From NCBI GenBank assembly GCA_022824465.1, contig JAJDZV010000006.1:124001-188000 (forward strand): a stretch of 64,000 bases of DNA. Reading direction: 5' to 3'. This document shows, piece after piece, positions 17,348 to 25,764 of this stretch; the stretch's first letter is position 1, and each line of letters starts with the position of its first letter. Under the pieces are notes generated by a model that had not been told where the DNA came from, made no database searches, and saw only the letters and a program-made list of their open reading frames with translations. The DNA comes from Anaerolineae bacterium (GTDB lineage Bacteria; Chloroflexota; Anaerolineae; Aggregatilineales; Phototrophicaceae). A program made the position numbers and the translations under genes.

Positions 17348-18607
17348 ATGAGGCTTTGGACGCCGCGCATCGGGCGCGTGCCCGGTCTGAACGGGCGAGT
17401 GCTGCTTTTCCTGTGTCACAGCCTGCTGTTTCATATCGCCTTGCTCGGCATAGCCGATATTCTGCTGAACTTCTATCTGGTCAGCATCGGTTATGACACA
17501 GCGGCAATCAGCCTCTTGCAATCGCTGCCCCGGCTCAGCGGCTTTCTCATCGGATTGCCGATCGGTCTCATCGCCAACCGCGTCGGCAACCGTCGCTTGA
17601 TTTTGCTTTCGACCGCCGGCCTCGCGCTCGCCGTCGCAACCACGGCTTTGACATACAGCCTGCCGATCATCGCCGCCAGTCGTCTGCTCTGGGGCGCCTG
17701 CTTCGGCGCAAATCAAGTGGTCAAGCCGCCCTTCATGGTCACCTTGACCGACAGCAGCGAACATACCGCGCAGTTTTCCTGGCACAATCTGGTCAGCATG
17801 TTGGCGGTGGCTCTCGGCAGTGTGCTCGGCGGGCTGCTGCCGCTGGTGATCAGCCAAGCGCTCCCGGTCGCGGGCGCGGTCGACCTGCCGCCCGAAGAGA
17901 TGCCCCTGGCATATCGCCTTTCCATCTTTTCCGCAGCGATCTTGCTGCTGTTGAGCAACCTGCCGATTCTGGCTTTGGGAAGCGCGGCGGCTGATCCGGG
18001 CGACGGGCGAGCGGGATTCCCGATGTGGCGGTCGACCCCCTGGCGTCGCCTTCTACGCCTTACCTTTCCGCTCTTCGTCTTTGGCATCTCCGGCGGACTG
18101 ACATTCCCCTTCTTCAATCTGATATTTCGCGAACTCTTTAGCATCAGCGATAGCGCAATCGGCAGCGTCATCGGTCTGGGCTGGCTGGTGATGGGACTAA
18201 TGCCGCTGCTGAATCCCGCCTGGGAAGCGCGTTCCGGCCGCGCCGGCGCCTTGACCGCCCTGATGATGCTCAGCGCGGCTGCCTTCGTCGGCTTTAGTTT
18301 GTCACAAGCGCTGGCGATCGCCGTCGCCTTCTACACTTTAGCGATCGGCCTGCGAAATACCATGCAGCCGCTTTTCCAACCGCTGCTGATGGACTCCCTC
18401 GACGCGAGATTTCACAATATCGCCAGCAGCGTCGGCCTCGCCCTGTGGAATATCGGTTGGTTCGGCGCGACCCTGAGTTTCAGCCTTCTACAGACGGCGA
18501 TCGGTTACCGCGGCCTCATGCTGATCGTGGCGCTCTTCGTCGCGCTCAACGGTCTGAGTATTCGCTATACCGCCCAACGGTCGCCAGCAAACGCGCCGCC
18601 GAGCTAA
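17348..18607 (+). CDS. MFS transporter
   Basis: A 419-residue membrane protein with about 12 hydrophobic segments. The MFS loop 2-3 signature reads GLIANRVGNRRLI, and the first helix starts in LLFLCHSLLFHIALLG. The start MRLWTP was chosen because the reading frame upstream has no hydrophobic or conserved sequence; only a weak AGAAG lies upstream. It is transcribed away from the catabolic island and could move that island's substrate. Its stop overlaps the end of the AGE stub on the other strand. Confidence 0.82.
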   Translation: MRLWTPRIGRVPGLNGRVLLFLCHSLLFHIALLGIADILLNFYLVSIGYDTAAISLLQSLPRLSGFLIGLPIGLIANRVGNRRLILLSTAGLALAVATTALTYSLPIIAASRLLWGACFGANQVVKPPFMVTLTDSSEHTAQFSWHNLVSMLAVALGSVLGGLLPLVISQALPVAGAVDLPPEEMPLAYRLSIFSAAILLLLSNLPILALGSAAADPGDGRAGFPMWRSTPWRRLLRLTFPLFVFGISGGLTFPFFNLIFRELFSISDSAIGSVIGLGWLVMGLMPLLNPAWEARSGRAGALTALMMLSAAAFVGFSLSQALAIAVAFYTLAIGLRNTMQPLFQPLLMDSLDARFHNIASSVGLALWNIGWFGATLSFSLLQTAIGYRGLMLIVALFVALNGLSIRYTAQRSPANAPPS

Positions 18608-18858
18608 GTCGTCATATCGCCCAAAAGACGCCAGCATAACCACAGCGCGCGCGGCGTATGGAAAAAGCCTTTCCACATCCCGCCCTTGAGCGGCGTCGAC
18701 AGGCTGAAATCGCGATGCAGGTAGCCCTGCCAACCGCCATATTCTTCATCCCAGCCGCGCGCCATCGAATAATCGATCATGCGCAGCGCCGGCGAAATCA
18801 AACGGTCATCCGCGCGCTCAACCGCTTCGTGCAATATTTGCTTGGACAAGGCCGATTA
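18604..18858 (-). pseudogene. C-terminal stub of an AGE-family sugar 2-epimerase
   Basis: About 82 residues match only the C-terminus of N-acylglucosamine/cellobiose 2-epimerases, which run to about 400 residues: a GWDEEYGGW block, then GGMWKGFFHTPRALWLCWRLL-type ending. An in-frame TAA lies just upstream of its TTG, and nothing recognisable precedes it. It looks like the remains of a deletion whose other side is the amidohydrolase stub on the plus strand. Confidence 0.65.
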
Positions 18859-18882
18859 AGCAACATCAGTTCGGCACATTGA

Positions 18883-19062
18883 ATGAGAATAAGCAAACAA
18901 TGTGCTATATTTCAGCTGATGTTCTCCACTGACTATCCGCACTGGGACGGCGATACGCCTGACTTCGCCCTGCGCGCCCTGCCAACCGCCATGCGCGACG
19001 CCGTGATGTACGGCAACGCGCTCCGGGTTTTCAAGCTTCCGGAGAAAGACCATGCCCCCTAA
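18883..19062 (+). pseudogene. C-terminal stub of an amidohydrolase-family protein
   Basis: The frame encodes FSTDYPHWDGDTPDF and an LRVF-type ending, matching the last 45 or so residues of the intact amidohydrolase at 41958-43016 (FSSDYPHWDGDTPDF). The N-terminal 300 residues are missing. Its stop overlaps the start of the Rieske gene by 11 bases, so the lost gene was translationally coupled to it. Confidence 0.7.
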
Positions 19063-19408
19063 ATCAGAAGTCTACGTCTCGCCTTTGACCGATCTGCCTG
19101 CGGGCGAACGCATCATCATCACCGCGGACGGCAAGTCCATCGGCGTCTTCAATACCGGCTCGCGAATTGTGGCGGCGCTGAATATCTGCCCGCATGCCCT
19201 CGCGCCCGTCTGCCTGGGCAAACTCAGCGGCACAACCCAGCCAAGCAAGCCAGGCGAATTCATCTGGGGGCGAGAGAACGAGATCCTGCGCTGCCCTTGG
19301 CACGGCTGGGAATTCGACCTGCACTCCGGTCAATGCCTCACCGACCGCCGACGGCTCAAGCGCTTCCCCGTCGTCATCCGCGACGACAAAATCTATGTCG
19401 AAGTCTGA
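19052..19408 (+). CDS. Rieske [2Fe-2S] domain protein
   Basis: A 118-residue single-domain Rieske protein. The cluster ligands are visible as CPH and CPWH, with about 32 residues between them instead of the usual 15-17. The extra length is the segment TTQPSKPGEFIWGRENE. It probably works as a small ferredoxin for an oxygenase or as a redox subunit. No transmembrane helix or signal is seen. It overlaps the amidohydrolase stub upstream and converges on the VOC gene with a 16-base overlap. Confidence 0.85.
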   Translation: MPPKSEVYVSPLTDLPAGERIIITADGKSIGVFNTGSRIVAALNICPHALAPVCLGKLSGTTQPSKPGEFIWGRENEILRCPWHGWEFDLHSGQCLTDRRRLKRFPVVIRDDKIYVEV

Positions 19409-19827
19409 TTGTTGACCTGAAAAAACTCGACCACCTCGCCGCTAGGTCCCTTGAAAAACGCCAGCGACACATTCAGCGGCCCAAGATCGACCGTCTTCAG
19501 TTCAACCGTTATTTCCATGCCCGCCTCGCGAACGCGCTCCAGCGCCGTCCCAATGTCGCTGGTCGCCAGCGCGAAATGAAAGACGACGTTGCCCTCAGCC
19601 TCGCCGCCCGGGCTAGTTCCCGGAACCGGCTCGAATAACTCGAGATGGCTGCCATCGCCGATATCTAGCAGAGCGACGCGGCGGCCGCCACTGCTGAACT
19701 CCACCGCCTTGTCCATGCCCAACACCCCGGTATAAAAGGCGACCGAAGCGTCGTAGTCTTGCGTCTGCACCGCGATGTGGTGTGTGCCCAGCCCGGCGAT
19801 GGTCTGGTTTCGTGTTCCAATCGGCAT
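19393..19827 (-). CDS. VOC-family (glyoxalase/dioxygenase superfamily) protein
   Basis: A 144-residue protein with two beta-alpha-beta-beta-beta modules typical of vicinal oxygen chelate proteins. Metal-ligand candidates are His in GTHHIAV, Glu in LELFEP, His in VVFHFAL and Glu in EVVEFFQ. Members include lactoylglutathione lyase, methylmalonyl-CoA epimerase and extradiol dioxygenases; the short length fits an epimerase or lyase. AGGAGAG precedes the ATG. Confidence 0.8.
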   Translation of the reverse strand: MPIGTRNQTIAGLGTHHIAVQTQDYDASVAFYTGVLGMDKAVEFSSGGRRVALLDIGDGSHLELFEPVPGTSPGGEAEGNVVFHFALATSDIGTALERVREAGMEITVELKTVDLGPLNVSLAFFKGPSGEVVEFFQVNNQTST

Positions 19828-19878
19828 CTGCTCTCTCCTGAATTGTTTTGTCTATGCCAAGACGTCCCGCTTGGATCG

Positions 19879-20925
19879 CTACTCTTCTGGCTCATTTCGC
19901 GCGTTCCACATTTGGGCGCGCCCCATGAATACCATGGGCTGCTCTACCCAGTCCTCAAAGCCGATGCGCCGGTCATCCGTCAGCCAGTTGATCTTGTCAT
20001 CGAGGCAGGCAGCCAGTTCCGCAGCATTGATATCGAGGCTGAAGCCGCCATATTCGATTTTGTCATCGCGGACGGCCACCACCAGGGCGCCCTCAGAAGC
20101 GTGGGCGGCGGCCTGATTGCCGAGATCGCCGCGGGCGAAGGCGTCTATCGTCTTGTCATGCAGAGCCGCAATCAGTTCGCTCTCGCCCTGCTCGCCGCCG
20201 AGATAGACAACTTGCGGCATCGTCTCGATGGGCGGACGCAGCCCCGTCCGCTCCGCGAGACCGGGCGATTCGCCGGCCGGCGTGATGACGTAATCAGCGC
20301 TGCCATCGGCGGTCAGCGCGCCCCCCGGCGTATCGACCTTGACCCCAGCAGCCAGGACGCCATTTTCATCAATATACCCAGTCAATTCCAGCAGGCGCCC
20401 CTCTCCGGTCGTGCTGACCAAGGCGCCGACGCGCAGCTCGCTGCTAAGCTCCTCGTAGCCGCTCAGCCCTTCGCCATCTTCGGCGCGGGCCAGCAGCGAT
20501 TGCCGAAAGATGATATGCCCCGAGGTGAAGGCGACCCGCTCTTCTCCCGCCGCGTCGCGCCGGCGCGAATCGAGGATGGTGATGCCGCCGCCGACAATAT
20601 CGTATTGCGGAGTGGCGGAAGCCAGCCAAATCTCATCAAAGGCCGCGATCGGATGGCGCACAAACCTTAGGCCGGCGCCTTCCATCGCTTCCAGGGCAGT
20701 CAACAAATCCGCCTCGTAGCCGAGATGCTGATGGAAACCTTCCGAATCCGGGTCAGCATCCGCGCTGTAACTGACGGGATCGAAGAAGGCGTAGAAGCCA
20801 AAGTTGAGCGCGCCGTCGGCGCAGGCTTGCGTCTCCCCGTCATCAGCGGCGACAGTGAGACTGAAAAGGCAAAGCAGAATCAGCGCTGCCGCGGCGCGAC
20901 ATAATAAGAGAGACAATCGAGACAT
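19879..20925 (-). CDS. Secreted family-3 solute-binding protein
   Basis: A 348-residue protein with a Sec signal peptide (hydrophobic run around ALILLCLFSLTVAA) followed by a bilobal type-II binding fold. Blocks such as GYEADLLTALE, DIVGGGITIL and FARGDLGNQAA match amino-acid-binding proteins of family 3. The start was set at the ATG giving MSRLS; a TTG six codons upstream is an alternative. No permease or ATPase gene adjoins it. The mature start is acidic (ADDGETQA) with a Cys at ACADGA. Confidence 0.75.
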   Translation of the reverse strand: MSRLSLLLCRAAAALILLCLFSLTVAADDGETQACADGALNFGFYAFFDPVSYSADADPDSEGFHQHLGYEADLLTALEAMEGAGLRFVRHPIAAFDEIWLASATPQYDIVGGGITILDSRRRDAAGEERVAFTSGHIIFRQSLLARAEDGEGLSGYEELSSELRVGALVSTTGEGRLLELTGYIDENGVLAAGVKVDTPGGALTADGSADYVITPAGESPGLAERTGLRPPIETMPQVVYLGGEQGESELIAALHDKTIDAFARGDLGNQAAAHASEGALVVAVRDDKIEYGGFSLDINAAELAACLDDKINWLTDDRRIGFEDWVEQPMVFMGRAQMWNARNEPEE

Positions 20926-21084
20926 AAGCGACGATCCTGACAAGGGTTGGCATGACCAAGGCGATTAGGCTGGCATTATATCACTTTCGGCTGGCGCATT
21001 ATAGCCGACGCGTCCGGCTTGGTAGAAGCAGAAGCGCCGGGAAAGACTTCAGCGCCGGCGGCTGGAGATAGCGACTGGCATTGC

Positions 21085-21113
21085 TTGACAGCGCATTGTC
21101 ATTGGGCTATAGT
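21085..21113 (+). promoter_or_regulatory. Sigma-70-type promoter for the first sugar ABC operon
   Basis: TTGACA (21085-21090), a 17-base spacer and TATAGT (21108-21113). The start codon of the binding protein is about 140 bases downstream, leaving a long leader. The 20926-21261 gap holds no gene. Confidence 0.65.
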
Positions 21114-21261
21114 CGCGCGACTGTTTCGCTAGAATACCCGGTTGCCGAACAAGACTGACGCGGCATTGCATTAACCATTGCCTGGCAAGTCTGTTCGTTT
21201 CCATTTCTAGTCGCAAACGTCTATCACATCTGTCCCTTTACATGCAGTAGGAGAATTCACA

Positions 21262-22539
21262 ATGCGCAAGATCTTGGCTGTAATGCTTGTCCTTTGTCTG
21301 CTTCTGGCGGCTGTGCCGGGCATGACGCAGGACATGGTAGAGCTACGTATCCGCTGGTATGACGATGGCAACGAAGGCGAGGTCCTGCGGGACTTGCTGG
21401 ATCGCTTCGAGGCAGACTATCCCGATATCAGCGTCGAGATCGACACGGTGCCTTACCGCGCGATCCTGGAGAACTTGCCGCTCGACCTGGCGGCGGGCGA
21501 AGGTCCCGATATGGCGCGCGTCACGGACCTCGGCGGCTTGGCCGAATACTATCTGGACATGACGCCGCACCTCAGCGATCCCGGTTACTGGGAAGAGAAT
21601 TTTGGTCCCTTCCTCAACTGGAAGCGCCTGCCGGGCGACGATTCCAGCATCCCCGGTTTCATGACCCAGCTGACGATCACCGGTCCCTTCATCAATCGCA
21701 CGCTCTTTGAGCAGGCGGGCATTGATGTGCCGAGCGATATGTCCGATTCGGTGACTTGGGACGAATGGGCGGAAGCTTCGCGCGCGGTCGCCGAAGCGCT
21801 GGAAATCCCTTACCCGATGGCGATGGATCGCAGCGGTCACCGCTTCGCCGGTCCCGCGATCAGTTCGGGCGCGATGTACTTTGACGACATGGGCCACCCG
21901 ACGGTCATGGACGAAGGCTTCCGCGATATGGCCGAGCGCTTCGTCGGCTGGCACCTCGATGGCACGATGCATCCCGAAATGTGGCCGCTGAGCGAGGGCT
22001 ACGCCGGCGCGAACGAAGAATTCGCCAACGCCGAACTGGTCTTCTATATGTCCGGCAGTTGGCAGGTCGGGCAATTCAGCGAGCAGATCGGTGATGCCTT
22101 TGATTGGCAGACTGTCCCCAACCCCTGCGGTCCGGGCGGCTGCACCGGCATGCCCGGCGGCGCGGCACTGGTGGGCATCGGCGCGACCGAGCATCCGGCC
22201 GAAGTTGCCCGCGTGATGGAATATCTGGCGAGCCAGGACGTGCTGGGCGAATTCGCGGCGCGCACACTCTTCATTCCGGCGCACGCTGGTTTGTCGGCTT
22301 CGGGCGTGGACTTCGATACGGACCTGCAATTGGCGAAGGATTCCCTGGGCGTCTTCGTCGGTCAAGTCGGCACGCTTGAGCAGACGGCGTTTGACTTGCA
22401 AGCATATGCCTTCAACCGCGCTGTCTTTGACGCCACCCGGGACCGCCTGACGCAGGCGATGGTCGGCGAATTGACGGTGGATGAAGCCATCGCGCGCATT
22501 CAGGACGATGTCGATACGGCCTTGGCGGAACAAGGCTAA
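21262..22539 (+). CDS. Family-1 sugar-binding protein of ABC importer 1
   Basis: A 425-residue extracytoplasmic protein with a Sec signal peptide (MRKILAVMLVLCLLLAAVPG) and the ABC sugar-binding protein fold (family 1, MalE-like): IRWYDDGNEGE, MARVTDLGGL, FYMSGSWQVGQF, GGAALVGIGAT. There is no lipobox Cys at the cleavage site. AGGAG lies before the ATG. The product should deliver an oligosaccharide or glycoside to the two permeases at 22685-24778. The substrate is not readable from sequence. Confidence 0.88.
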   Translation: MRKILAVMLVLCLLLAAVPGMTQDMVELRIRWYDDGNEGEVLRDLLDRFEADYPDISVEIDTVPYRAILENLPLDLAAGEGPDMARVTDLGGLAEYYLDMTPHLSDPGYWEENFGPFLNWKRLPGDDSSIPGFMTQLTITGPFINRTLFEQAGIDVPSDMSDSVTWDEWAEASRAVAEALEIPYPMAMDRSGHRFAGPAISSGAMYFDDMGHPTVMDEGFRDMAERFVGWHLDGTMHPEMWPLSEGYAGANEEFANAELVFYMSGSWQVGQFSEQIGDAFDWQTVPNPCGPGGCTGMPGGAALVGIGATEHPAEVARVMEYLASQDVLGEFAARTLFIPAHAGLSASGVDFDTDLQLAKDSLGVFVGQVGTLEQTAFDLQAYAFNRAVFDATRDRLTQAMVGELTVDEAIARIQDDVDTALAEQG

Positions 22540-22555
22540 ATGCCCACACCCCAAA

Positions 22556-22660
22556 CCCCTCCCCCATTAAGAGGGAGGGGCTTTCGTCGCTATTCACGAG
22601 CTCCCCTTCCCTCTTTGCGGTCGCGTAGACACTGACCTACGAGGGAAGGGGCTGAGGGGC
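22556..22660 (+). terminator. Hairpins between binding protein and permeases (attenuator-like)
   Basis: CCCCTCCCCC (22556-22565) pairs with GAGGGAGGGG (22571-22580), 9 of 10 positions, followed by CTTTCG. A second pair, CCCCTTCCCTC near 22604 and GAGGGAAGGGG near 22643, follows. Both are of the G-rich dispersed repeat type and sit where partial termination would keep the binding protein more abundant than the permeases. Confidence 0.5.
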
Positions 22661-22684
22661 GGGGTCTAATCGAAGGCAAAATCC

Positions 22685-23683
22685 TTGCGTATATTAACCA
22701 CCCTCGATCCTTTGACGCGCCCGTTACTATTTATTTTGGTAACGGCGATTGACGGCATCTTGAAGCCGATTCAGCGGCGGGTCGGCATCGACAAGATGGG
22801 TTATTTCTTTGTCCTGCCCAATCTATTGATTTTTGGCATCTTTGTTTTGTTCCCGATGCTGCTCAACCTCTATTACGCGATGACGGGCGGCACCAAGCTC
22901 TTCCCGGCAGATCGCCCTTTCGTCGGCTTGGATAATTTCGCCACGCTCTTCGATTGCGAGAACTTCAGCCAGCCCAACAGCTGCCAGGAAGATCTCTTCT
23001 GGCGGGGGATCTTCAACACTATTCAATTCGTCGTCTTTCAAGTCAGCGGCATCGTGCTCTTCTCGCTGATAACGGCGCTGGTGCTCAACCAGAATATCGT
23101 CGCGCGCGGCTTCTTCCGCAGCGTCTTCTTTTATCCCGTGTTGCTTTCGCCGGTGGTGGTGGCTCTGATCTGGAAATGGATCTTGCAGCACGAAGGGGTG
23201 CTCAACGCCATTCTCGAGCTGTTTGGCGGCGAGAGCATGCGCTGGCTGCTGGATACCAACTGGGCGATGTTCTGGGTGGTCTTCGTCAGCGTCTGGGCGC
23301 TGATGGGCTTTTATACCTTGATATTATTGGCGGGCTTGCAATCCATCCCGCCGGAATTATATGAAGCCAGCTCGATCGATGGCGCCAATACCTGGCAAGA
23401 CTTTCGTTTTGTCACCATGCCGCTGTTGATGCCGACCATGTTTGTCGTGCTGGTGCTGTCATTGATCCGCGCTGTGCAGATGTTCGATCAGATTTTCGTG
23501 CTGACCGGCGGGGGACCGGGCACGCGCACCCAGTTGATGGTGCAATATATTTACACCACCGGCTTCTCCAATCAAATACAGCTATTTGGTTTATCAGCAG
23601 CGGCGTCGATGGTGCTGGGCGTCTCGCTCTTGATCCTGACGCTGCTGCAATTGCGGCTCGGCAACCAGTCGAGCTTGGCTTAA
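22685..23683 (+). CDS. Sugar ABC permease, MalF/UgpA type (importer 1)
   Basis: A 332-residue membrane protein with six predicted transmembrane segments. The cytoplasmic EAA loop is EASSIDGANTWQDFRFVTMP, and the family tail block FVLTGGGPGTRT is present. It starts at TTG after GAAGGC; a later ATG (MGYFF) would lose the first N-terminal extension. It forms the translocation pore with the MalG-type subunit 18 bases downstream. Confidence 0.85.
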   Translation: MRILTTLDPLTRPLLFILVTAIDGILKPIQRRVGIDKMGYFFVLPNLLIFGIFVLFPMLLNLYYAMTGGTKLFPADRPFVGLDNFATLFDCENFSQPNSCQEDLFWRGIFNTIQFVVFQVSGIVLFSLITALVLNQNIVARGFFRSVFFYPVLLSPVVVALIWKWILQHEGVLNAILELFGGESMRWLLDTNWAMFWVVFVSVWALMGFYTLILLAGLQSIPPELYEASSIDGANTWQDFRFVTMPLLMPTMFVVLVLSLIRAVQMFDQIFVLTGGGPGTRTQLMVQYIYTTGFSNQIQLFGLSAAASMVLGVSLLILTLLQLRLGNQSSLA

Positions 23684-23701
23684 GACGCTAGGACGCGGAT
23701 C

Positions 23702-24778
23702 ATGCAGGCGGATCGCATCAGCATTGGTCAGTTTCTCTCCCGCCGCAGCGGGGGCAAGCGCGTGAATACCGCCGATGCCCTGACTTACCTCTATCTCACT
23801 ATCGGCACGATTCTGATGTTCGGGCCGGTGCTCTGGCTGGTGGCCTCCTCGTTCAAGACGCAGGCGGGCTTGGTCAAGTATCCGCCGCCGTTGCTGCCCT
23901 ATCAGCAGGTGCAGGTCGATGTCGAGGGCTTTGACAAGCCGCTGCCGCTATACACGGTGACGGAGGAAGACGGCACGGTAAGCGAGTTGGCGCAGGTGCG
24001 GCGCGTCGGCATCGAAGCGCAAATGGTCGACCCGGCCGAGCCCGGCGCCGAGCGAATCAAGGTTAATATCCGCCAGCGCGAGCCGGTGGAAGAAGTCAAG
24101 CTGGCTTGGGAGAATTACCTCGATCCGCTGATAGAATTGGAAAACTTCGACTTTTTCACCTATCTCAAGAACAGCGTGATCGTGACTACCTTCGCCACCG
24201 CTATCACCCTGGTCATCAACAGCATGGCCGCCTTCGCCCTCAGCAAGTATCACTTCAAGGGACGCGATGCCATCTTCGTGCTATTCATCTCGACCTTGAT
24301 GATCCCTATCACAGTGATTCTGGTGCCGGTCTTTCTGGTCATCACCAGCATCGGCTGGAAGAACAACCTCTGGGGCGTGATCATCCCCGGGGCGGCCACC
24401 CCAACCGGCATCTTTCTCCTGCGGCAATATATGCTGACAATCCCCGATGAACTGCTGGACGCGGCGCGGATCGATGGCGCCAGCGAATGGCATATCTACT
24501 GGCGCATTATCCTGCCATTGGCGCGCCCGGCCTTGGCGGTTCTAGCGATCTTCTCGGTCATGTGGCGCTGGAACGACTTCCTCTGGCCCCTGATCGTGCT
24601 GAGCCAAAATGACTACTTCACCCTGCAAGTCGGTCTCAACGCCTTTCAGGGCGAATTGCAGATTCAGTGGCATTATGTGCTGGCGATGACCGTGGTCACG
24701 CTGCTGCCGATCACGCTGGTGTTCGCCTTCTTGCAGCGCTTCATCACCACCGGCATCGCGACGACGGGTATGAAATGA
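23702..24778 (+). CDS. Sugar ABC permease, MalG type, with extracytoplasmic insertion (importer 1)
   Basis: A 358-residue permease with the EAA loop DAARIDGASEWHIYWRIILP. It is about 70-80 residues longer than the usual 275-300, because residues 68-133 form an acidic, charged, non-hydrophobic insertion between the first transmembrane helix (30-50) and the second (around 156). This loop should face the outside and could contact the binding protein. The other MalG-type permeases in the window lack it. The stop overlaps the next start (ATGA). Confidence 0.87.
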   Translation: MQADRISIGQFLSRRSGGKRVNTADALTYLYLTIGTILMFGPVLWLVASSFKTQAGLVKYPPPLLPYQQVQVDVEGFDKPLPLYTVTEEDGTVSELAQVRRVGIEAQMVDPAEPGAERIKVNIRQREPVEEVKLAWENYLDPLIELENFDFFTYLKNSVIVTTFATAITLVINSMAAFALSKYHFKGRDAIFVLFISTLMIPITVILVPVFLVITSIGWKNNLWGVIIPGAATPTGIFLLRQYMLTIPDELLDAARIDGASEWHIYWRIILPLARPALAVLAIFSVMWRWNDFLWPLIVLSQNDYFTLQVGLNAFQGELQIQWHYVLAMTVVTLLPITLVFAFLQRFITTGIATTGMK

Positions 24779-25764
24779 TGCGTGCCGAGCGCGCTGTCGT
24801 TACTGCGCCAGGGAAAGTCGAGTTGGAGAGCTTCGATCCATCGCAGCCGCAGCCTGGTCAAGTCCTCCTGCGCGCCGCAGCCACGCTTATCAGCCCGGGT
24901 ACGGAACGCGCTTTCTTCCTCGATCTCGACAATACCGATTCGAGCTACCCGCTCTACCCGGGCTACAGCTTCGTCGGCGAGGTCGTCGCTTGCGGCGATG
25001 ATGTCAGGGACCTGCAAGTTGGCGACCGCGTCGTCTGCCCGGCGCCGCACGCTTCGCATGCTATCGTCGATGCGCGCCGCTGCCTGAAGGCGGGGACCGA
25101 CCTGCCGGATGAGGAGGCGGCCTTCTTTAATCTCCTGGCGATCGCGATGCAAGGCGTTCGCAAGGCACGCATAGAACTGGGCGAGTCGGTCGCGGTTTTG
25201 GGCGCGGGTCTCATCGGCATCCTGGCGATGCGGCTGGCGCAGCTTTCGGGCGGTTTGCCCGTGATCGGCATCGACCTGGACGAGGGACGGCTGGCGCTGG
25301 CGAATATGATCGGCGTCGATGACATCATCAGCGGCAGCGACAGCATCGTCAATGATCTGCGCGGCCGGCTGGGGAGCGATGGCGCGAATGTGGTGATTGA
25401 AGCGACCGGGGCGCCGGCGCAGGTCGTGACCGCCTTTCAGCTGGCGGCGGAAAGAGGCCGCGTCATCTTGCTCGGCAGCACGCGGGGCGATACCGAGCGC
25501 GTCAACTTCTATCGCCATGTGCATCGCAAGGGCTTGCGCGTCATTGGCGGGCACGAGATCACGAGACCGCTGCATGAAAACAGCCCGGGCTACTGGACGC
25601 AAATCAGCGAGCATCAAGTCTGCCTTGAGCTGCTGGCGCGCGGGCGAATTCAAGCGGCGCCGCTGATCACGCATCGCTATGCTTGGCGAGATATTCCCGA
25701 AGCCTACGCCCATCTGGCAAACTGGGACAAAGAAGCGATGGGAATTTTAATCAAATGGACCTGA
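24775..25764 (+). CDS. MDR-family (zinc-type alcohol dehydrogenase-like) oxidoreductase
   Basis: A 329-residue medium-chain dehydrogenase. It has the GroES-like N-terminal domain (LISPGTERAFF, GYSFVGEVV) and a Rossmann domain with VLGAGLIGILA. The four-Cys structural zinc lobe is absent, and the catalytic Cys-His-Glu set is not evident. It resembles the sugar/cyclitol-linked branch that occurs with ABC importers and oxidises or rearranges imported polyols. It overlaps the permease stop by ATGA and ends 10 bases inside the next gene, so it is in the importer operon. Confidence 0.8.
   Translation: MMRAERAVVTAPGKVELESFDPSQPQPGQVLLRAAATLISPGTERAFFLDLDNTDSSYPLYPGYSFVGEVVACGDDVRDLQVGDRVVCPAPHASHAIVDARRCLKAGTDLPDEEAAFFNLLAIAMQGVRKARIELGESVAVLGAGLIGILAMRLAQLSGGLPVIGIDLDEGRLALANMIGVDDIISGSDSIVNDLRGRLGSDGANVVIEATGAPAQVVTAFQLAAERGRVILLGSTRGDTERVNFYRHVHRKGLRVIGGHEITRPLHENSPGYWTQISEHQVCLELLARGRIQAAPLITHRYAWRDIPEAYAHLANWDKEAMGILIKWT

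Noticed and set aside
17348..20925. Mobile element between the island and the importers
   Set aside because: Gene stubs suggest deletion, but no transposase, integrase or terminal repeat is visible.
21343..22554. 403-codon minus-strand frame opposite the importer-1 binding protein
   Set aside because: It is antisense to a gene with a clear signal peptide and family motifs.
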